From: Teretinema sp942493045
Lineage (GTDB): Bacteria > Spirochaetota > Spirochaetia > Treponematales > Treponemataceae
Reading direction: 5' to 3'
Assembly (NCBI GenBank): GCA_942493045.1
Contig: OW818665.1
Span: forward strand, 806,001 to 870,000
DNA: 64,000 bases
Part shown: positions 15,356 through 24,562 of the stretch, one piece after another
Layout: each line of letters begins with the position of its first letter
Numbering within the stretch: position 1 is the stretch's first letter
Program-made: the position numbers and the translations under genes
The notes under the pieces: generated by a model
The model's database searches: none
The model's input: only the letters and a program-made list of their open reading frames with translations
What the model was told of the DNA's origin: nothing

Positions 15356-16540
15356 TTAAATATCGGCTAGCGGCTCTGCCCAGCCGAAGCGAATATGCTC
15401 ACGCTGCTGAAAGGCTTCTTCGAGTAAACTGTCGATGTTCATTTTCTGGAAAATCTTTTCAGTCAATTCCGCTTCGGCCCTTAAAATCGGGTGTTTCGGT
15501 GAAAATAGCACGCAACAGTCTTCGTAGGGTAAAATTGACGTGCTGAAGGTATTTATTTCTTCGGCCGTATCAATAATTTCCTGTTTATCCATGCCGATCA
15601 GCGGTCGTAACACCGGAAGCGCGGCATAGGAATTGGTGACAGCGATATTTTCGATGGTCTGACTGGCAACCTGCCCGACGCTTTCACCCGTAATCAGCGC
15701 TTTCGCTCCGGTAACCGCGCAGAGCATGTTGGCAACCTTCATCATGCAGATTCTCAGCAATAATGTCGCGTAATCCGGCGGGGCGGTCTCACGGATTCTT
15801 TCTTGCACGGCGGTGAAGGGTACTGTATTAAGATGGGTGCCTAAACTATAACGGGCTAGAATTCGGGCCAGGTTTTCCACTTTTTTTCTGGCTTCCGGGG
15901 AAGTATAGGGGTGGGAATGAAAGTATAAACAGTCAATTTTCATGCCGCGTCTGATCATGCGGTAACCGGCAACCGGAGAATCAATGCCGCCGGAGAGCAA
16001 CAGCAACGCCCTGCCGCCGGTACCGCAGGGTAATCCGCGGCAGCCTTTTGTGGTGTGACCGTAGACAAAATAGCGCTCCCTGATTTCTATAGTTATAACC
16101 AGATCCGGTTTGTGTACGTCGACACGCAGTTGACCCAGTTCATAGACGGCCTCGCCCATCAGGCGGGATAGTTCGTAAGAAGTCATCGGGAAACTTTTAT
16201 CCGACCGGCGGGTTTCAATCTTGAATGATTTTGCGCCGGCGGCTATGCCTTGCTGGGCCTCGTTCAGGACGGCGGCGCGGATGGCCTCGACTGTTTTTTC
16301 GACCATCGCCGAGCGGGCCCAACCGGTAATTCCTACCAGGTGGGTGAGGGCATATTCAATTTTTTCAGCTGCGGCGGGCGGGGCATCGATATACATCCGG
16401 CCGGCCCGCAGAGTGACATTGGAATGCGTTCCTTCCAAAAAAAGGCGGGCGTTCTGCACCAACCGCTGCTCAAAATCCTTGATGTTTCCGCTTTTAAGGG
16501 TTAACTCCCCGACTTTTATCAAATACAAAATCCTGTCCAT
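15356..16540 (-). CDS. thiI: tRNA 4-thiouridine synthase ThiI (short form)
   Basis: The 394-residue enzyme activates U8 of tRNA with ATP and transfers sulfur; in some bacteria it also supplies thiazole synthesis. A ferredoxin-like/THUMP RNA-binding region (about 1-165) is followed by the PP-loop ATPase with LLLLSGGIDSP (about 178-188) and GESVGQVASQT. The C-terminal rhodanese domain of E. coli ThiI is absent, as in Bacillus ThiI, which takes sulfur directly from a dedicated cysteine desulfurase; such a gene lies immediately upstream. CAGGAGC precedes the ATG. It is last in the minus-strand run from tmk. Confidence 0.94.
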   Translation of the reverse strand: MDRILYLIKVGELTLKSGNIKDFEQRLVQNARLFLEGTHSNVTLRAGRMYIDAPPAAAEKIEYALTHLVGITGWARSAMVEKTVEAIRAAVLNEAQQGIAAGAKSFKIETRRSDKSFPMTSYELSRLMGEAVYELGQLRVDVHKPDLVITIEIRERYFVYGHTTKGCRGLPCGTGGRALLLLSGGIDSPVAGYRMIRRGMKIDCLYFHSHPYTSPEARKKVENLARILARYSLGTHLNTVPFTAVQERIRETAPPDYATLLLRICMMKVANMLCAVTGAKALITGESVGQVASQTIENIAVTNSYAALPVLRPLIGMDKQEIIDTAEEINTFSTSILPYEDCCVLFSPKHPILRAEAELTEKIFQKMNIDSLLEEAFQQREHIRFGWAEPLADI

Positions 16541-16552
16541 AATTGCTCCTGA

Positions 16553-17686
16553 TTAGGCGAGTAGTTCAGCGAGAGCGGTAATAAATGTGTCGATATCCGA
16601 CCTTAAGGTTCGGGGACCGATGGAAACGCGAAAGGCGTTCTGGATTGTTGCGCCGTCGAGACGCATGGCCTCTAGCACCGGCCGGCCCTTTTTCTTTGAG
16701 CTGCAGGCCGATCCGGTTGATATATAAATATTTTTATCGGCCAGCATCCGCACTAATACTTCACCCGGAAACTTCCGGTTGCTGGCCTGTAGTATCCAGG
16801 GCGAAAAGCGGTTGTCTGAGCGCGTCCGGGTTTCGGGAATGAGGGTGAAGCCGGGGATCGCCGACATGGCTGTCAACAAAGCGTTCATCAAAGCGCTACC
16901 ATAGTCCGCTTGTTCGGTCTGATTAACATTCTTTTCGAGGGCCATAGCCAGCGCTGCCGCGCCAGCTACATTGACAGTGCCTGGGCGCAGTCCTTCCTCC
17001 TGGGAGCCGCCCCGGATAAAAGGCTCAACGCGGCGCGACATGTATAACAGGCCGACGCCCTTCGGTCCGCCGATTTTGTGGGCGCTGCAGGAGGCCGAGT
17101 CAATCGCTGACCCGGCCAGTTGAAAAGGGATCTTCCCGATCGCCTGCACAGCGTCAACGTGAAAGTGGGCTTTCCGCTTTCCGGCCGCGGCTGACAGGAG
17201 CGCTTCTCCGATCTCGATAACCGGTTGAACGGCTCCCGTTTCGTTGTTGACAGCCATGACCGCCACCAGCGCCGTGTCCGCGCGGATTGTATTCAGCACG
17301 GCCTGTGGAGAAACAAAGCCCTCGCTATCCGGTTGAATCAGTAATACTTCCCAACCGGCATGACTGAGCATGCGCGCCTGTTCCAGAATGGCGGGATGTT
17401 CAATAGCGCTGACCGCCAGCGAACCTTTTGTAGGGCGGGCCAGCAGCGATAGTAGCGGCAGATAATCGGACTCTGTGCCTCCGGAGGTGAAAATGATGTT
17501 GCTGTCTTTTACTCCTAACACACCGGCACAGCGTTTTCGGGCATCCCGGAGCGCTGCCTCCGCGGCTGTTCCTGCCGGATGCGGACTGGAAGGATTAGCC
17601 CACTCCGTTAATGCGACTTCGCGATAACGGTCAATGATTTCCGGATCCGGGGGCGCTGTCGCCGCCCAATCAAGGTACACACTCAT
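16553..17686 (-). CDS. Cysteine desulfurase (NifS/IscS class), thiI partner
   Basis: The 377-residue PLP enzyme removes sulfur from cysteine as a persulfide. Motifs seen: MSVYLDWAATAPPD at the N-terminus, FTSGGTESD, HVDAVQAIGKIP, the PLP lysine in SAHKIGGPKG, RPGTVNVAG, and the catalytic cysteine in STGSACSSKKKG. Its start overlaps the aroB stop (ATGA) and it ends 12 bases before thiI. By analogy with the NifZ-ThiI pair of Bacillus it most likely serves ThiI rather than general Fe-S assembly; no iscU/sufB gene is adjacent. Confidence 0.93.
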   Translation of the reverse strand: MSVYLDWAATAPPDPEIIDRYREVALTEWANPSSPHPAGTAAEAALRDARKRCAGVLGVKDSNIIFTSGGTESDYLPLLSLLARPTKGSLAVSAIEHPAILEQARMLSHAGWEVLLIQPDSEGFVSPQAVLNTIRADTALVAVMAVNNETGAVQPVIEIGEALLSAAAGKRKAHFHVDAVQAIGKIPFQLAGSAIDSASCSAHKIGGPKGVGLLYMSRRVEPFIRGGSQEEGLRPGTVNVAGAAALAMALEKNVNQTEQADYGSALMNALLTAMSAIPGFTLIPETRTRSDNRFSPWILQASNRKFPGEVLVRMLADKNIYISTGSACSSKKKGRPVLEAMRLDGATIQNAFRVSIGPRTLRSDIDTFITALAELLA

Positions 17687-18744
17687 TTCAATACGGCCAA
17701 AACGGCTTCATCAGGGACTTCTGTCACCAGGGTTGAGTTGATTTCCCGCTGCAGCACAAAACGCACCGCTCCGTCGCGTTTCTTTTTATCATTCTTCATG
17801 GCTGTCAACAGTTTAGTCGCTATTTCCGAGCTGTCTTTACCAAAAAAAACCGGATGCAGCGGATCAGCCGACCATTGATATTCGGCAAGCGCGGTTTTAA
17901 TTTCGGCCGCGTAGTCAGCGTCAGTGATACCGAGCTTCAGACCCAGATCCATGGCCCTTCCTATCCCCCAGGCTACGGCGTCGCCATGCGTAACAGCTCC
18001 GAAACCGGCGACTGATTCGAGGGCGTGACCGAAGGTGTGTCCCAAATTCAGAAACATACGCTCTCCGGATTCCCGAAAGTCACGTTCTACTACCTTAGCT
18101 TTAGCCTGGACGCAGCGCCTGACTATCTCCGCCAGCAGTTGAGGATCCCTCAACAGAATTTCCGGGCGGCGTTCTCGCATAATCTGATACAGTTTGGGTG
18201 CGTAGAGCAAGGCTGTTTTAAAGACTTCAGCCAGACCGGATCGATACTCCCGCTCACTGAGGCTGGAAAGAAAAGCGGTAGCAATATGGATTTCTTCGGC
18301 CGGGTAAAAACTGCCGACGCAGTTTTTATAATTTTCAAAATCAATTCCGGTTTTCCCGCCAATCGCGGCGTCAGCCATGGCCAGCAGGGTTGTCGGGATC
18401 AGCTGTAAGCGGGCGCCGCGCATATACAGGGACGCGGCAAAGGCGGTCATGTCGCAGATTACGCCGCCGCCGAAACCTACAAAAACGCTGTCTCTAGCCA
18501 AGGAGGAGCGCAGAGCGGTTTCGAGAATCAGTTTTATCGAATCAAAGTTCTTGTGCGATTCTCCGGCTTCCAGAATGACTAAAGGTACAGAGGCGTTAAA
18601 TCCGGGTGTTTTCTTTAGAATTTCTGCGGTATTAGTATCAGCTACATACATGCCGCCGGCCTGAGGAAACCCGCTCAGAGAGGGTGTTTCGTGAAACCTG
18701 ACGGTAAAAGGACCGCCGGGGAGGGTGAAGGTAAAATTATCCAT
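17683..18744 (-). CDS. aroB: 3-dehydroquinate synthase (shikimate pathway)
   Basis: The 353-residue NAD- and metal-dependent enzyme converts DAHP to 3-dehydroquinate. Family marks are VFVGFGGGVICDMTAFAAS, QLIPTTLLAMADAAIGGKTGID, RSGLAEVFKTALL, and metal ligands in FLNLGHTFGHALE and VTHGDAVAWG. It stands apart from other aro genes but within a tight minus-strand run. Its presence implies aromatic amino acid or folate precursor synthesis (compare folK at 59231). The ribosome site is weak. Its stop overlaps the cysteine desulfurase start by four bases. Confidence 0.95.
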   Translation of the reverse strand: MDNFTFTLPGGPFTVRFHETPSLSGFPQAGGMYVADTNTAEILKKTPGFNASVPLVILEAGESHKNFDSIKLILETALRSSLARDSVFVGFGGGVICDMTAFAASLYMRGARLQLIPTTLLAMADAAIGGKTGIDFENYKNCVGSFYPAEEIHIATAFLSSLSEREYRSGLAEVFKTALLYAPKLYQIMRERRPEILLRDPQLLAEIVRRCVQAKAKVVERDFRESGERMFLNLGHTFGHALESVAGFGAVTHGDAVAWGIGRAMDLGLKLGITDADYAAEIKTALAEYQWSADPLHPVFFGKDSSEIATKLLTAMKNDKKKRDGAVRFVLQREINSTLVTEVPDEAVLAVLK

Positions 18745-18753
18745 GAGGCTATT

Positions 18754-19371
18754 CTAGTAAGTATTTTCATCCATTGCAAGAAAGGCAGAGCGAACTTCCG
18801 CCAGTCTGGACCTTTCGCGCTCGATTGTCCGACCATAATTGAGGCTGCCGGTGCTGATTCGCTCCCGTTCGTCTTCCCAAAATTGCAGATCAGTTAAGAA
18901 TAAAAAACGGAATTCCCGGATATTGGCCTTTTCAGCCCATAATTTAGCTTCGTTCCAATAGTAAAGGGCCGCGATATAACAGGTTTCGGCGGTTTCAAGG
19001 CTCTTCAGGTTTTGTTCTTTCCAGGGGGCGTTATAAAAATAGGCGACCTGTTTGTCCCATTTTGAGCCCAGACGCAGGTGCTGCTCAACGAGCTTCAGGT
19101 TGATGTGCATCGTAAACAGGTAACGGTATTTTTCCCATTCCTTTTCATTTGTTATCCGGCCCATGGCATACAGGGGATTGGCGAAATCGGCGTTCAGCGA
19201 ACGCTCCAGCCAATAGATGTTTTCCATGATGTCATCCGGGTATTGGTTGTAATGGATATGGTATAACTTGTAGTATTCCTCTTTGTATTGCACTGTCCAG
19301 GATGATACAGGCAGTGTCGAACAGAAGAGAAATAATACGGGTATCAGGAATAGGCGAGTTAGGTGTTTCAC
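18754..19371 (-). CDS. Exported protein of unknown function
   Basis: The 205-residue protein has an N-terminal signal peptide (hydrophobic residues about 6-23, cleavage near PVSS-WT). The mature part is rich in Tyr, Trp and charged residues and looks all-helical (EEYYKLYHIHYNQYP, AETCYIAALYYWNEAKLWAEK). No motif is recognised. GTG 19371 lies three bases after the tmk stop and the gene ends nine bases before aroB, so it belongs to the same transcript. A conserved treponemal periplasmic protein is plausible, but unproven. Confidence 0.65.
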   Translation of the reverse strand: MKHLTRLFLIPVLFLFCSTLPVSSWTVQYKEEYYKLYHIHYNQYPDDIMENIYWLERSLNADFANPLYAMGRITNEKEWEKYRYLFTMHINLKLVEQHLRLGSKWDKQVAYFYNAPWKEQNLKSLETAETCYIAALYYWNEAKLWAEKANIREFRFLFLTDLQFWEDERERISTGSLNYGRTIERERSRLAEVRSAFLAMDENTY

Positions 19372-19374
19372 TGC

Positions 19375-20013
19375 TTAGATTTTCGGCAGATCCTTGACGA
19401 TACTCCAGATTTTTTGCGAAATTACGTCAATGGTTTGCGAGGCATCAATGTCCACAATGCGTATTTGCGGGTTAGTTTCGCGGTAGCCGGCTATAATATC
19501 ACGATAACGGCGGCTTACTTCCTGTTGAAAAGTCAGTTTTTCATAGATTTCCAGCTCCCCGCCGCGCTTGAGTACTCTGCGCATGGCAGTTTCGGGATCT
19601 AGATCAAAGAAAAAGAGGTATTCCGGGAGGGGAAACTGACTGTTCAAGCTTTCAGTCAGTTTTTTTTGAATTCCGGAGCCCTGATAAGCTAAACTCGAAA
19701 AAAGATACCTGTCGCAGAACACAGCCTGTCCGTTCCCGATATTTTCCATAATTCCTGTATTTCCAAAAAGATGCTCATTGCGATCCGAAGCAAATAAAAA
19801 AGCCATTGTTTCCGGTGTGAATTTGACCGTTCCGCGCAAAGCTTCCCTAATTAATGAGCCGATTCGGCCATCGGTAGGTTCACAAGTAAAGTGTACCGGT
19901 TTTCCGGCGAATTTTCTACGGAGAATCTGTAGTTGGGTGGTTGTTCCCGTACCATCGATTCCTTCAAAAACAACAAAGTTTCGCGCTATCATATTAACCG
20001 CCGGTTGGTGCAT
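19375..20013 (-). CDS. tmk: Thymidylate kinase with altered P-loop
   Basis: The 212-residue enzyme phosphorylates dTMP to dTDP. Family marks are NFVVFEGIDG at the P-loop, ASDRNEH (the DR motif), FCDRYLFSSLAYQG and YLFFFDLDPETAMRR. The P-loop reads GIDGTGTTTQ: the Walker A lysine of GxxxxGK[ST] is replaced by Thr (codon ACA). The rest is well conserved, so this is not obvious decay. The start at 20013 lies 12 bases after a TATAAT element; an in-frame ATG at 19992 is an alternative and gives a more typical N-terminus. It heads the minus-strand run tmk, exported protein, aroB, desulfurase, thiI, and is divergent from tamB. Confidence 0.88.
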   Translation of the reverse strand: MHQPAVNMIARNFVVFEGIDGTGTTTQLQILRRKFAGKPVHFTCEPTDGRIGSLIREALRGTVKFTPETMAFLFASDRNEHLFGNTGIMENIGNGQAVFCDRYLFSSLAYQGSGIQKKLTESLNSQFPLPEYLFFFDLDPETAMRRVLKRGGELEIYEKLTFQQEVSRRYRDIIAGYRETNPQIRIVDIDASQTIDVISQKIWSIVKDLPKI

Positions 20014-20025
20014 AAACTAAATGCT

Positions 20026-20031
20026 ATTATA
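20026..20031 (-). promoter_or_regulatory. Likely -10 element for tmk, overlapping the tamB upstream region
   Basis: A perfect TATAAT on the minus strand, 12 bases before the tmk ATG. No good -35 hexamer is seen at 16-18 bases. On the plus strand the same bases overlap a TATATT (20028-20033) that is 17 bases after TTGGTG, a possible tamB promoter. Confidence 0.35.
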
Positions 20032-20065
20032 TTACTGAATTCTTTGATATGATAGCAGAAGCGTA

Positions 20066-23000
20066 ATGAAACGGCCAGTACTAAAATTTAGTGTAGAATT
20101 ACTCGTATTTATTGTGCTCCTGGCAGTTTCCGGACTGTTGTTAAAGCCTGTCACAGTCAGGCTTGGACACGCTCTGGAACGCTCCCGCGATACAATGACA
20201 GAAGCGCTGGAACAGATCACCGGTTTGCGTTTTACGTATCGAACCCTCTCACCCTCAATATTAAGTTCGATTAAACTGGCTGATCTGGTGCTCACTTCCG
20301 CCGCTAACGGCGCCACAATCGCAAAAATTCAGAAAGTAGAACTGAAATACAATCTTATAGACCTGCTCTTTGGTAATTTTGATACAGCCTTCAGCAGCAT
20401 TACACTTGAAAATGGCTTTGTAGACGCCGATCTGGTTTCTGATCCGGAACTCCTGAATCGTTTGAAAACACTGTTTGACGGCAGCGCAGGCCCTGGGGCC
20501 GGCGCTTCTCTGGCAGTATCAGAACCCGTTGGCATTCGCATCCGCAATTTGGAACTGCGCTATACCGAACCGAATCGGCAAGCTCTGGTACACATCCGTA
20601 AGGGCGGGGCAACAATCACTTCGAATGAAATAATCTTTGACTTTAGCACTTCAGTCAGTTATTCCCAGGCCCTCCTGAAGGACAGCGGGCCGATCTTAGC
20701 GGACATTCGTCTGTCCGGCTCTGTCAACAGCGCACTGGATACCGGTTCGGCTTCGCTGATCTTTAATACCGTGGAAACAAATCAGTTCGAGATTTCCAGG
20801 ATAAATCTTTTTGCCTCGTTACAGGATGGTGTTTTATCCTTAGCTTCGGTTCAGGACCTGCAGCCGGTTGACATCCGCTTGGAGTGGGATATTGCCGCTC
20901 AGGATTTACAGGTTAATCTGGAATGTGATCGATTATTACCCCTGCAATGGCTGCAGTTTAAGGACCAGTTACCGGCTTTAGCGGCTTTTCAATACATGCA
21001 GCTGAGCGGAATAGCCGATTTGCTCTGGACCGCTGATGAAGGTCTGGTTTATCAAGCCGATTTTAAAGCGGCTTTACCGGAGCTCGAATCAACCGAAAGC
21101 GGACTGCTGCGCCTGTCGCTGACCGGCAATGATACACGTTTTGAAATCCATAATTTTACCGCAGTCGGAAAGAGCTATGATTTTTCCTGGGTGGGCGGTA
21201 TGGATATCCAAAACCTGTTGCCGGACGGCTATGTTTCGGTAAACAGGTTGCGTCTGCCGAAAGGCGCCCTTATTTCCTTTGAAGCCTATCTGCCGCGTAC
21301 CGATGAATCCGGTTCTCTGGTTTGCCTGATTCCGGAACTGCGCCTTGACGATACCGTTTTTAATTCCATCGAATGCGCGATACTGCGCAAGGGGTCCGCG
21401 GTTGATTTTTCACTCTCTGCCGGTCACTCCGGCTCCGATGAAAACGTCAATAGCGGTTCCATTTCCGTGGAGGGTAGCGTTTCTCTGGGGGATGCGCCAT
21501 TCATACAGGCCTATGTGGCTTTTGACTCGATGAGTGTTTTAGCCTTATCGACTACCGCTTCCGCAGTTCTGTCCGGACAATCCGGGGTAGTGGATAGTAC
21601 CGTATCCCGCTTCTTAAGTGATTATGCTCTGACCACGGAAATATATCTTTCTACGAATCTACAGAATATTTCCTGGAACTGCACTCGGTTGGTTATGGCC
21701 TCTCCTGTTCGGGATGGATTTTACATACTGCTTTCAGCCAAGGGGACTGAGTCCGATATGGAATTGACCGACTTGGCCTTTTCCCGTCCTGGGGTTGACG
21801 CCTCCGGCAGCCTGACTTTGTTTTTCGCGGACCAAGATGACGTGCTGTTGGATGCCAGCCTGGTGGTTAACCTGATTCCTTATAATTTCGGAGCGCAGTA
21901 TAGCCAGGGGATCATAACCGTCAGCGGCGATTATGGCCTGACAGCTTCTGTTTTGCTCGCTACTTCCGGAGATGTCACCGGAACACTGGCTCTGAGCAGT
22001 TTTCCGCTTAACCTGGGCGGTTATACTCTCGCCGCTTCTTTGAACAGCAGTTTTCATTCCAGCGCTGTTGAGGGGTGGGGGATTTCATTTCGGGATGGAA
22101 GCGTTGAGGAAATCGGGGGGAAGCTGGAATCTGAGCCCCGACTGTCTTTCAGGGGCAATGCCGACCCGAATGGCATTTTTTTTGATCAGTTACTTTTTTC
22201 AGACCGGATTTCTAACCTCTCCGGCACAGCCGGTTTAGCCTTGCTGCCGGGAGAACCGGAGAGCTATCAATACGCCCTGGATATTGCGTTAGCTACATCC
22301 GACCGTAAGGAATCCTACCGGATCGAAGCCAGCGCTGTTAATAACGGCGAACTCTTTTTACAGGGGCGCGTGGACGTAACCGGCAGCCCTTTGATGCGGT
22401 TTCTTCCCCGACAGCAGCGTGATAATATTTTCAGCGGGGTAGTGACCGTTTCCGGTACTCCCCAGGAACTGCTGGGCGGAGTTGACTTGCAATCCTTTGT
22501 ATATCGCCTTGGCGGTTTTAACCTTACCATGGGCGGTAAACTGCGTCTGGAAGAGGGTGTGCTTTCCTGCGCCGATGTAAGCGCGTCCTGGAACGGTCAT
22601 ACACTTTCATCTCTCGCCGGTGAGTTTAAACCGGTCAACGGAGCCGGCTCGCTGACCGCTTCTTATTACGGTGCTCTTGGAACCGCCGGGATTACCAGCA
22701 AGGTCGAGCTTGAACTGGAGACCGCAACCCATCTTCCACCTGAATTCAGTTTTAATGATTTTCTCGATAAGCCGGATATGCTCAGTGACCTTTTCAGTAA
22801 TTTTTCGTTGGTTGCCGGATTTGATGAGGCAACCTGGAATGAAGTTACAGCAGCTAAAGAAATTGTGTGCACTTTTATACGTGAACCCGGAATTACCGCT
22901 TTTTATGCCGGTGATCGTGATGATTTTTCCGGTTTCCTGATGGATGACGGTACATTTTCCATGCAGGCCGGTTCAAAGCTGCCCCTGACGTTTACAGCGG

Positions 23001-24478
23001 ACGGCAGTATCAGAAATGCTCAGATCGATATCACTGTATCCGACTTCGGGATTCAGCTGCCCCAGTTTTGGCCTTTGTTGGGGTTGGATTTAGCGGCTTT
23101 TGATGACGGTCTGTTGACCGGATCCTTTAGAATTTCAGGCCTGTTGAATGATCCCGAATTTGACGGAACGTTTGCCAGTTCAGATATTAAAGTACGCTCC
23201 CCGGGCTATCTCGGCGAAGTCTACGGTCCGGTGGAGCTTTCAGCGTCAGCTTCAGGTAAAACGATTACAGTAGCTCCTTTTATACTCAGGGGACGTAACG
23301 GCGAGATTAATGCCCGGGCCGTCTTTGAATTTGACCGCTGGGTTCCCGCCCTGATAACCCTTAACGCTTATACTTCCGAAAAGAAACCGGTGCGTCTGCT
23401 CAGTGATACACCCCTGTTCAAGGCTACCGGTTACGCGTCTTTCGATATTAAGTTGGTAGCCACTCCCGGACTGATCGCCGTGGACGGCTCGGCGCTGTTT
23501 GAACGTGGTTCCTTCGCGATTCTTTTCAATCAGCTTGGTCAATCCCAGGACTCTATCGCCATCCGAAACAGCGATCTGATCGTGAATTTAGCGCTCTCCT
23601 TCGGCAATAAGGTTGAATTCCGCTGGCCGAATGATGATCTGCCGATCATCAGGGCCCTGGTACAGGCTACCGAACCGATGCAGCTGATTCTTGATACATC
23701 CCGCGATCTTTTTCAATTCAAGGGTTCAGCCAGTTTGCGCGGCGGTGAGATCTTTTATATAAAGCGAAATTTTTATTTGCGACAGGGCACTATAGTGTTT
23801 AACGAAAATCAGGACCGCTTTGATCCGCTCATTACCCTGCTGGCTGAAATTCGCGAACGTGATCAGGAAGGCAAACCGGTGCGCATCTACATGGATGTAT
23901 CGGCCCAGCCGCTTAGTCTGTTTACCCCGTTTTTACGCTCGGATCCGGCAAAGAGTGAGGCCGAAATTATGGCCTTGCTTGGACAGGACCTTCAGGAACT
24001 GTTTTCCCGGGAGAGCGGGGCTCGGACGGCGATTGTGGTAGCCTCGGACATCTTTACCCAGATGGGCTTGTTCCGCGCGGCCGAGAATCGCGTCCGTGAC
24101 GCGCTTAACCTGGATATTTTTTCAGTGCGTACCCTGATTATTCAAAACGCGATTTTGGGTCCGACAATACAGAACAGCACGGCTACTAAAATGACTTTTG
24201 GTAACTATTTTGACAATACGACTGTTTACATGGGAAAGTACCTTGGTTCAGCCATTTACGCTGACGCCCTGATGCACTTTAGCTATTATGACAATAAATC
24301 ACCGGAGGTGCTCGGCAACGAACCGGGCGTGTATGGAAATCTGCTTTTTCAGCCGGAATTGGGCCTGGAGGTGACCACACCGTTCTTTTTGCTGAGGTGG
24401 GGTTTCAGCCCGCGACATCCGGAAACGCTTTTTGTTTCGGACAATTCAGTAACACTGTCCTGGAAGCTGGCCTATTGA
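20066..24478 (+). CDS. tamB: TamB-type protein (AsmA-like / translocation and assembly module)
   Basis: The 1470-residue protein has one N-terminal membrane anchor (about residues 10-29) and then a very long periplasmic region of beta-rich repeats. The C-terminal 350 residues match the TamB/DUF490 type: GSFRISGLLNDPEFDG, RNGEINARAVFEF, GSASLRGGEIFYIKRNFYLRQGTIVFNENQDRFDP, with LLGQDLQEL near the end. TamB-class proteins span the periplasm as a hydrophobic groove and act in outer-membrane protein insertion and lipid transport. The next gene is bamA, 84 bases downstream, as expected for this pair. The ATG has only a weak ribosome site. Confidence 0.9.
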   Translation: MKRPVLKFSVELLVFIVLLAVSGLLLKPVTVRLGHALERSRDTMTEALEQITGLRFTYRTLSPSILSSIKLADLVLTSAANGATIAKIQKVELKYNLIDLLFGNFDTAFSSITLENGFVDADLVSDPELLNRLKTLFDGSAGPGAGASLAVSEPVGIRIRNLELRYTEPNRQALVHIRKGGATITSNEIIFDFSTSVSYSQALLKDSGPILADIRLSGSVNSALDTGSASLIFNTVETNQFEISRINLFASLQDGVLSLASVQDLQPVDIRLEWDIAAQDLQVNLECDRLLPLQWLQFKDQLPALAAFQYMQLSGIADLLWTADEGLVYQADFKAALPELESTESGLLRLSLTGNDTRFEIHNFTAVGKSYDFSWVGGMDIQNLLPDGYVSVNRLRLPKGALISFEAYLPRTDESGSLVCLIPELRLDDTVFNSIECAILRKGSAVDFSLSAGHSGSDENVNSGSISVEGSVSLGDAPFIQAYVAFDSMSVLALSTTASAVLSGQSGVVDSTVSRFLSDYALTTEIYLSTNLQNISWNCTRLVMASPVRDGFYILLSAKGTESDMELTDLAFSRPGVDASGSLTLFFADQDDVLLDASLVVNLIPYNFGAQYSQGIITVSGDYGLTASVLLATSGDVTGTLALSSFPLNLGGYTLAASLNSSFHSSAVEGWGISFRDGSVEEIGGKLESEPRLSFRGNADPNGIFFDQLLFSDRISNLSGTAGLALLPGEPESYQYALDIALATSDRKESYRIEASAVNNGELFLQGRVDVTGSPLMRFLPRQQRDNIFSGVVTVSGTPQELLGGVDLQSFVYRLGGFNLTMGGKLRLEEGVLSCADVSASWNGHTLSSLAGEFKPVNGAGSLTASYYGALGTAGITSKVELELETATHLPPEFSFNDFLDKPDMLSDLFSNFSLVAGFDEATWNEVTAAKEIVCTFIREPGITAFYAGDRDDFSGFLMDDGTFSMQAGSKLPLTFTADGSIRNAQIDITVSDFGIQLPQFWPLLGLDLAAFDDGLLTGSFRISGLLNDPEFDGTFASSDIKVRSPGYLGEVYGPVELSASASGKTITVAPFILRGRNGEINARAVFEFDRWVPALITLNAYTSEKKPVRLLSDTPLFKATGYASFDIKLVATPGLIAVDGSALFERGSFAILFNQLGQSQDSIAIRNSDLIVNLALSFGNKVEFRWPNDDLPIIRALVQATEPMQLILDTSRDLFQFKGSASLRGGEIFYIKRNFYLRQGTIVFNENQDRFDPLITLLAEIRERDQEGKPVRIYMDVSAQPLSLFTPFLRSDPAKSEAEIMALLGQDLQELFSRESGARTAIVVASDIFTQMGLFRAAENRVRDALNLDIFSVRTLIIQNAILGPTIQNSTATKMTFGNYFDNTTVYMGKYLGSAIYADALMHFSYYDNKSPEVLGNEPGVYGNLLFQPELGLEVTTPFFLLRWGFSPRHPETLFVSDNSVTLSWKLAY

Positions 24479-24508
24479 TGATTTTATTTTGATCCGTAGA
24501 ACCGGGCA

Positions 24509-24537
24509 TTGAACTTTGCCCCCTATTCCTATATTAT
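24509..24537 (+). promoter_or_regulatory. Promoter for bamA-skp-mutS-comF
   Basis: TTGAAC, 17-base spacer, TATTAT, in the 84-base gap after tamB. The expected start is about 20 bases before the bamA ATG at 24563, leaving room for its AAGGAG site. Confidence 0.6.
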
Positions 24538-24562
24538 AAAGAACTTTGAAGGAGCTTATGTA

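Noticed and set aside
18000..18420. 127-codon plus-strand frame inside aroB
   Set aside because: Overlaps conserved AroB metal-binding motifs on the minus strand; no start signals.
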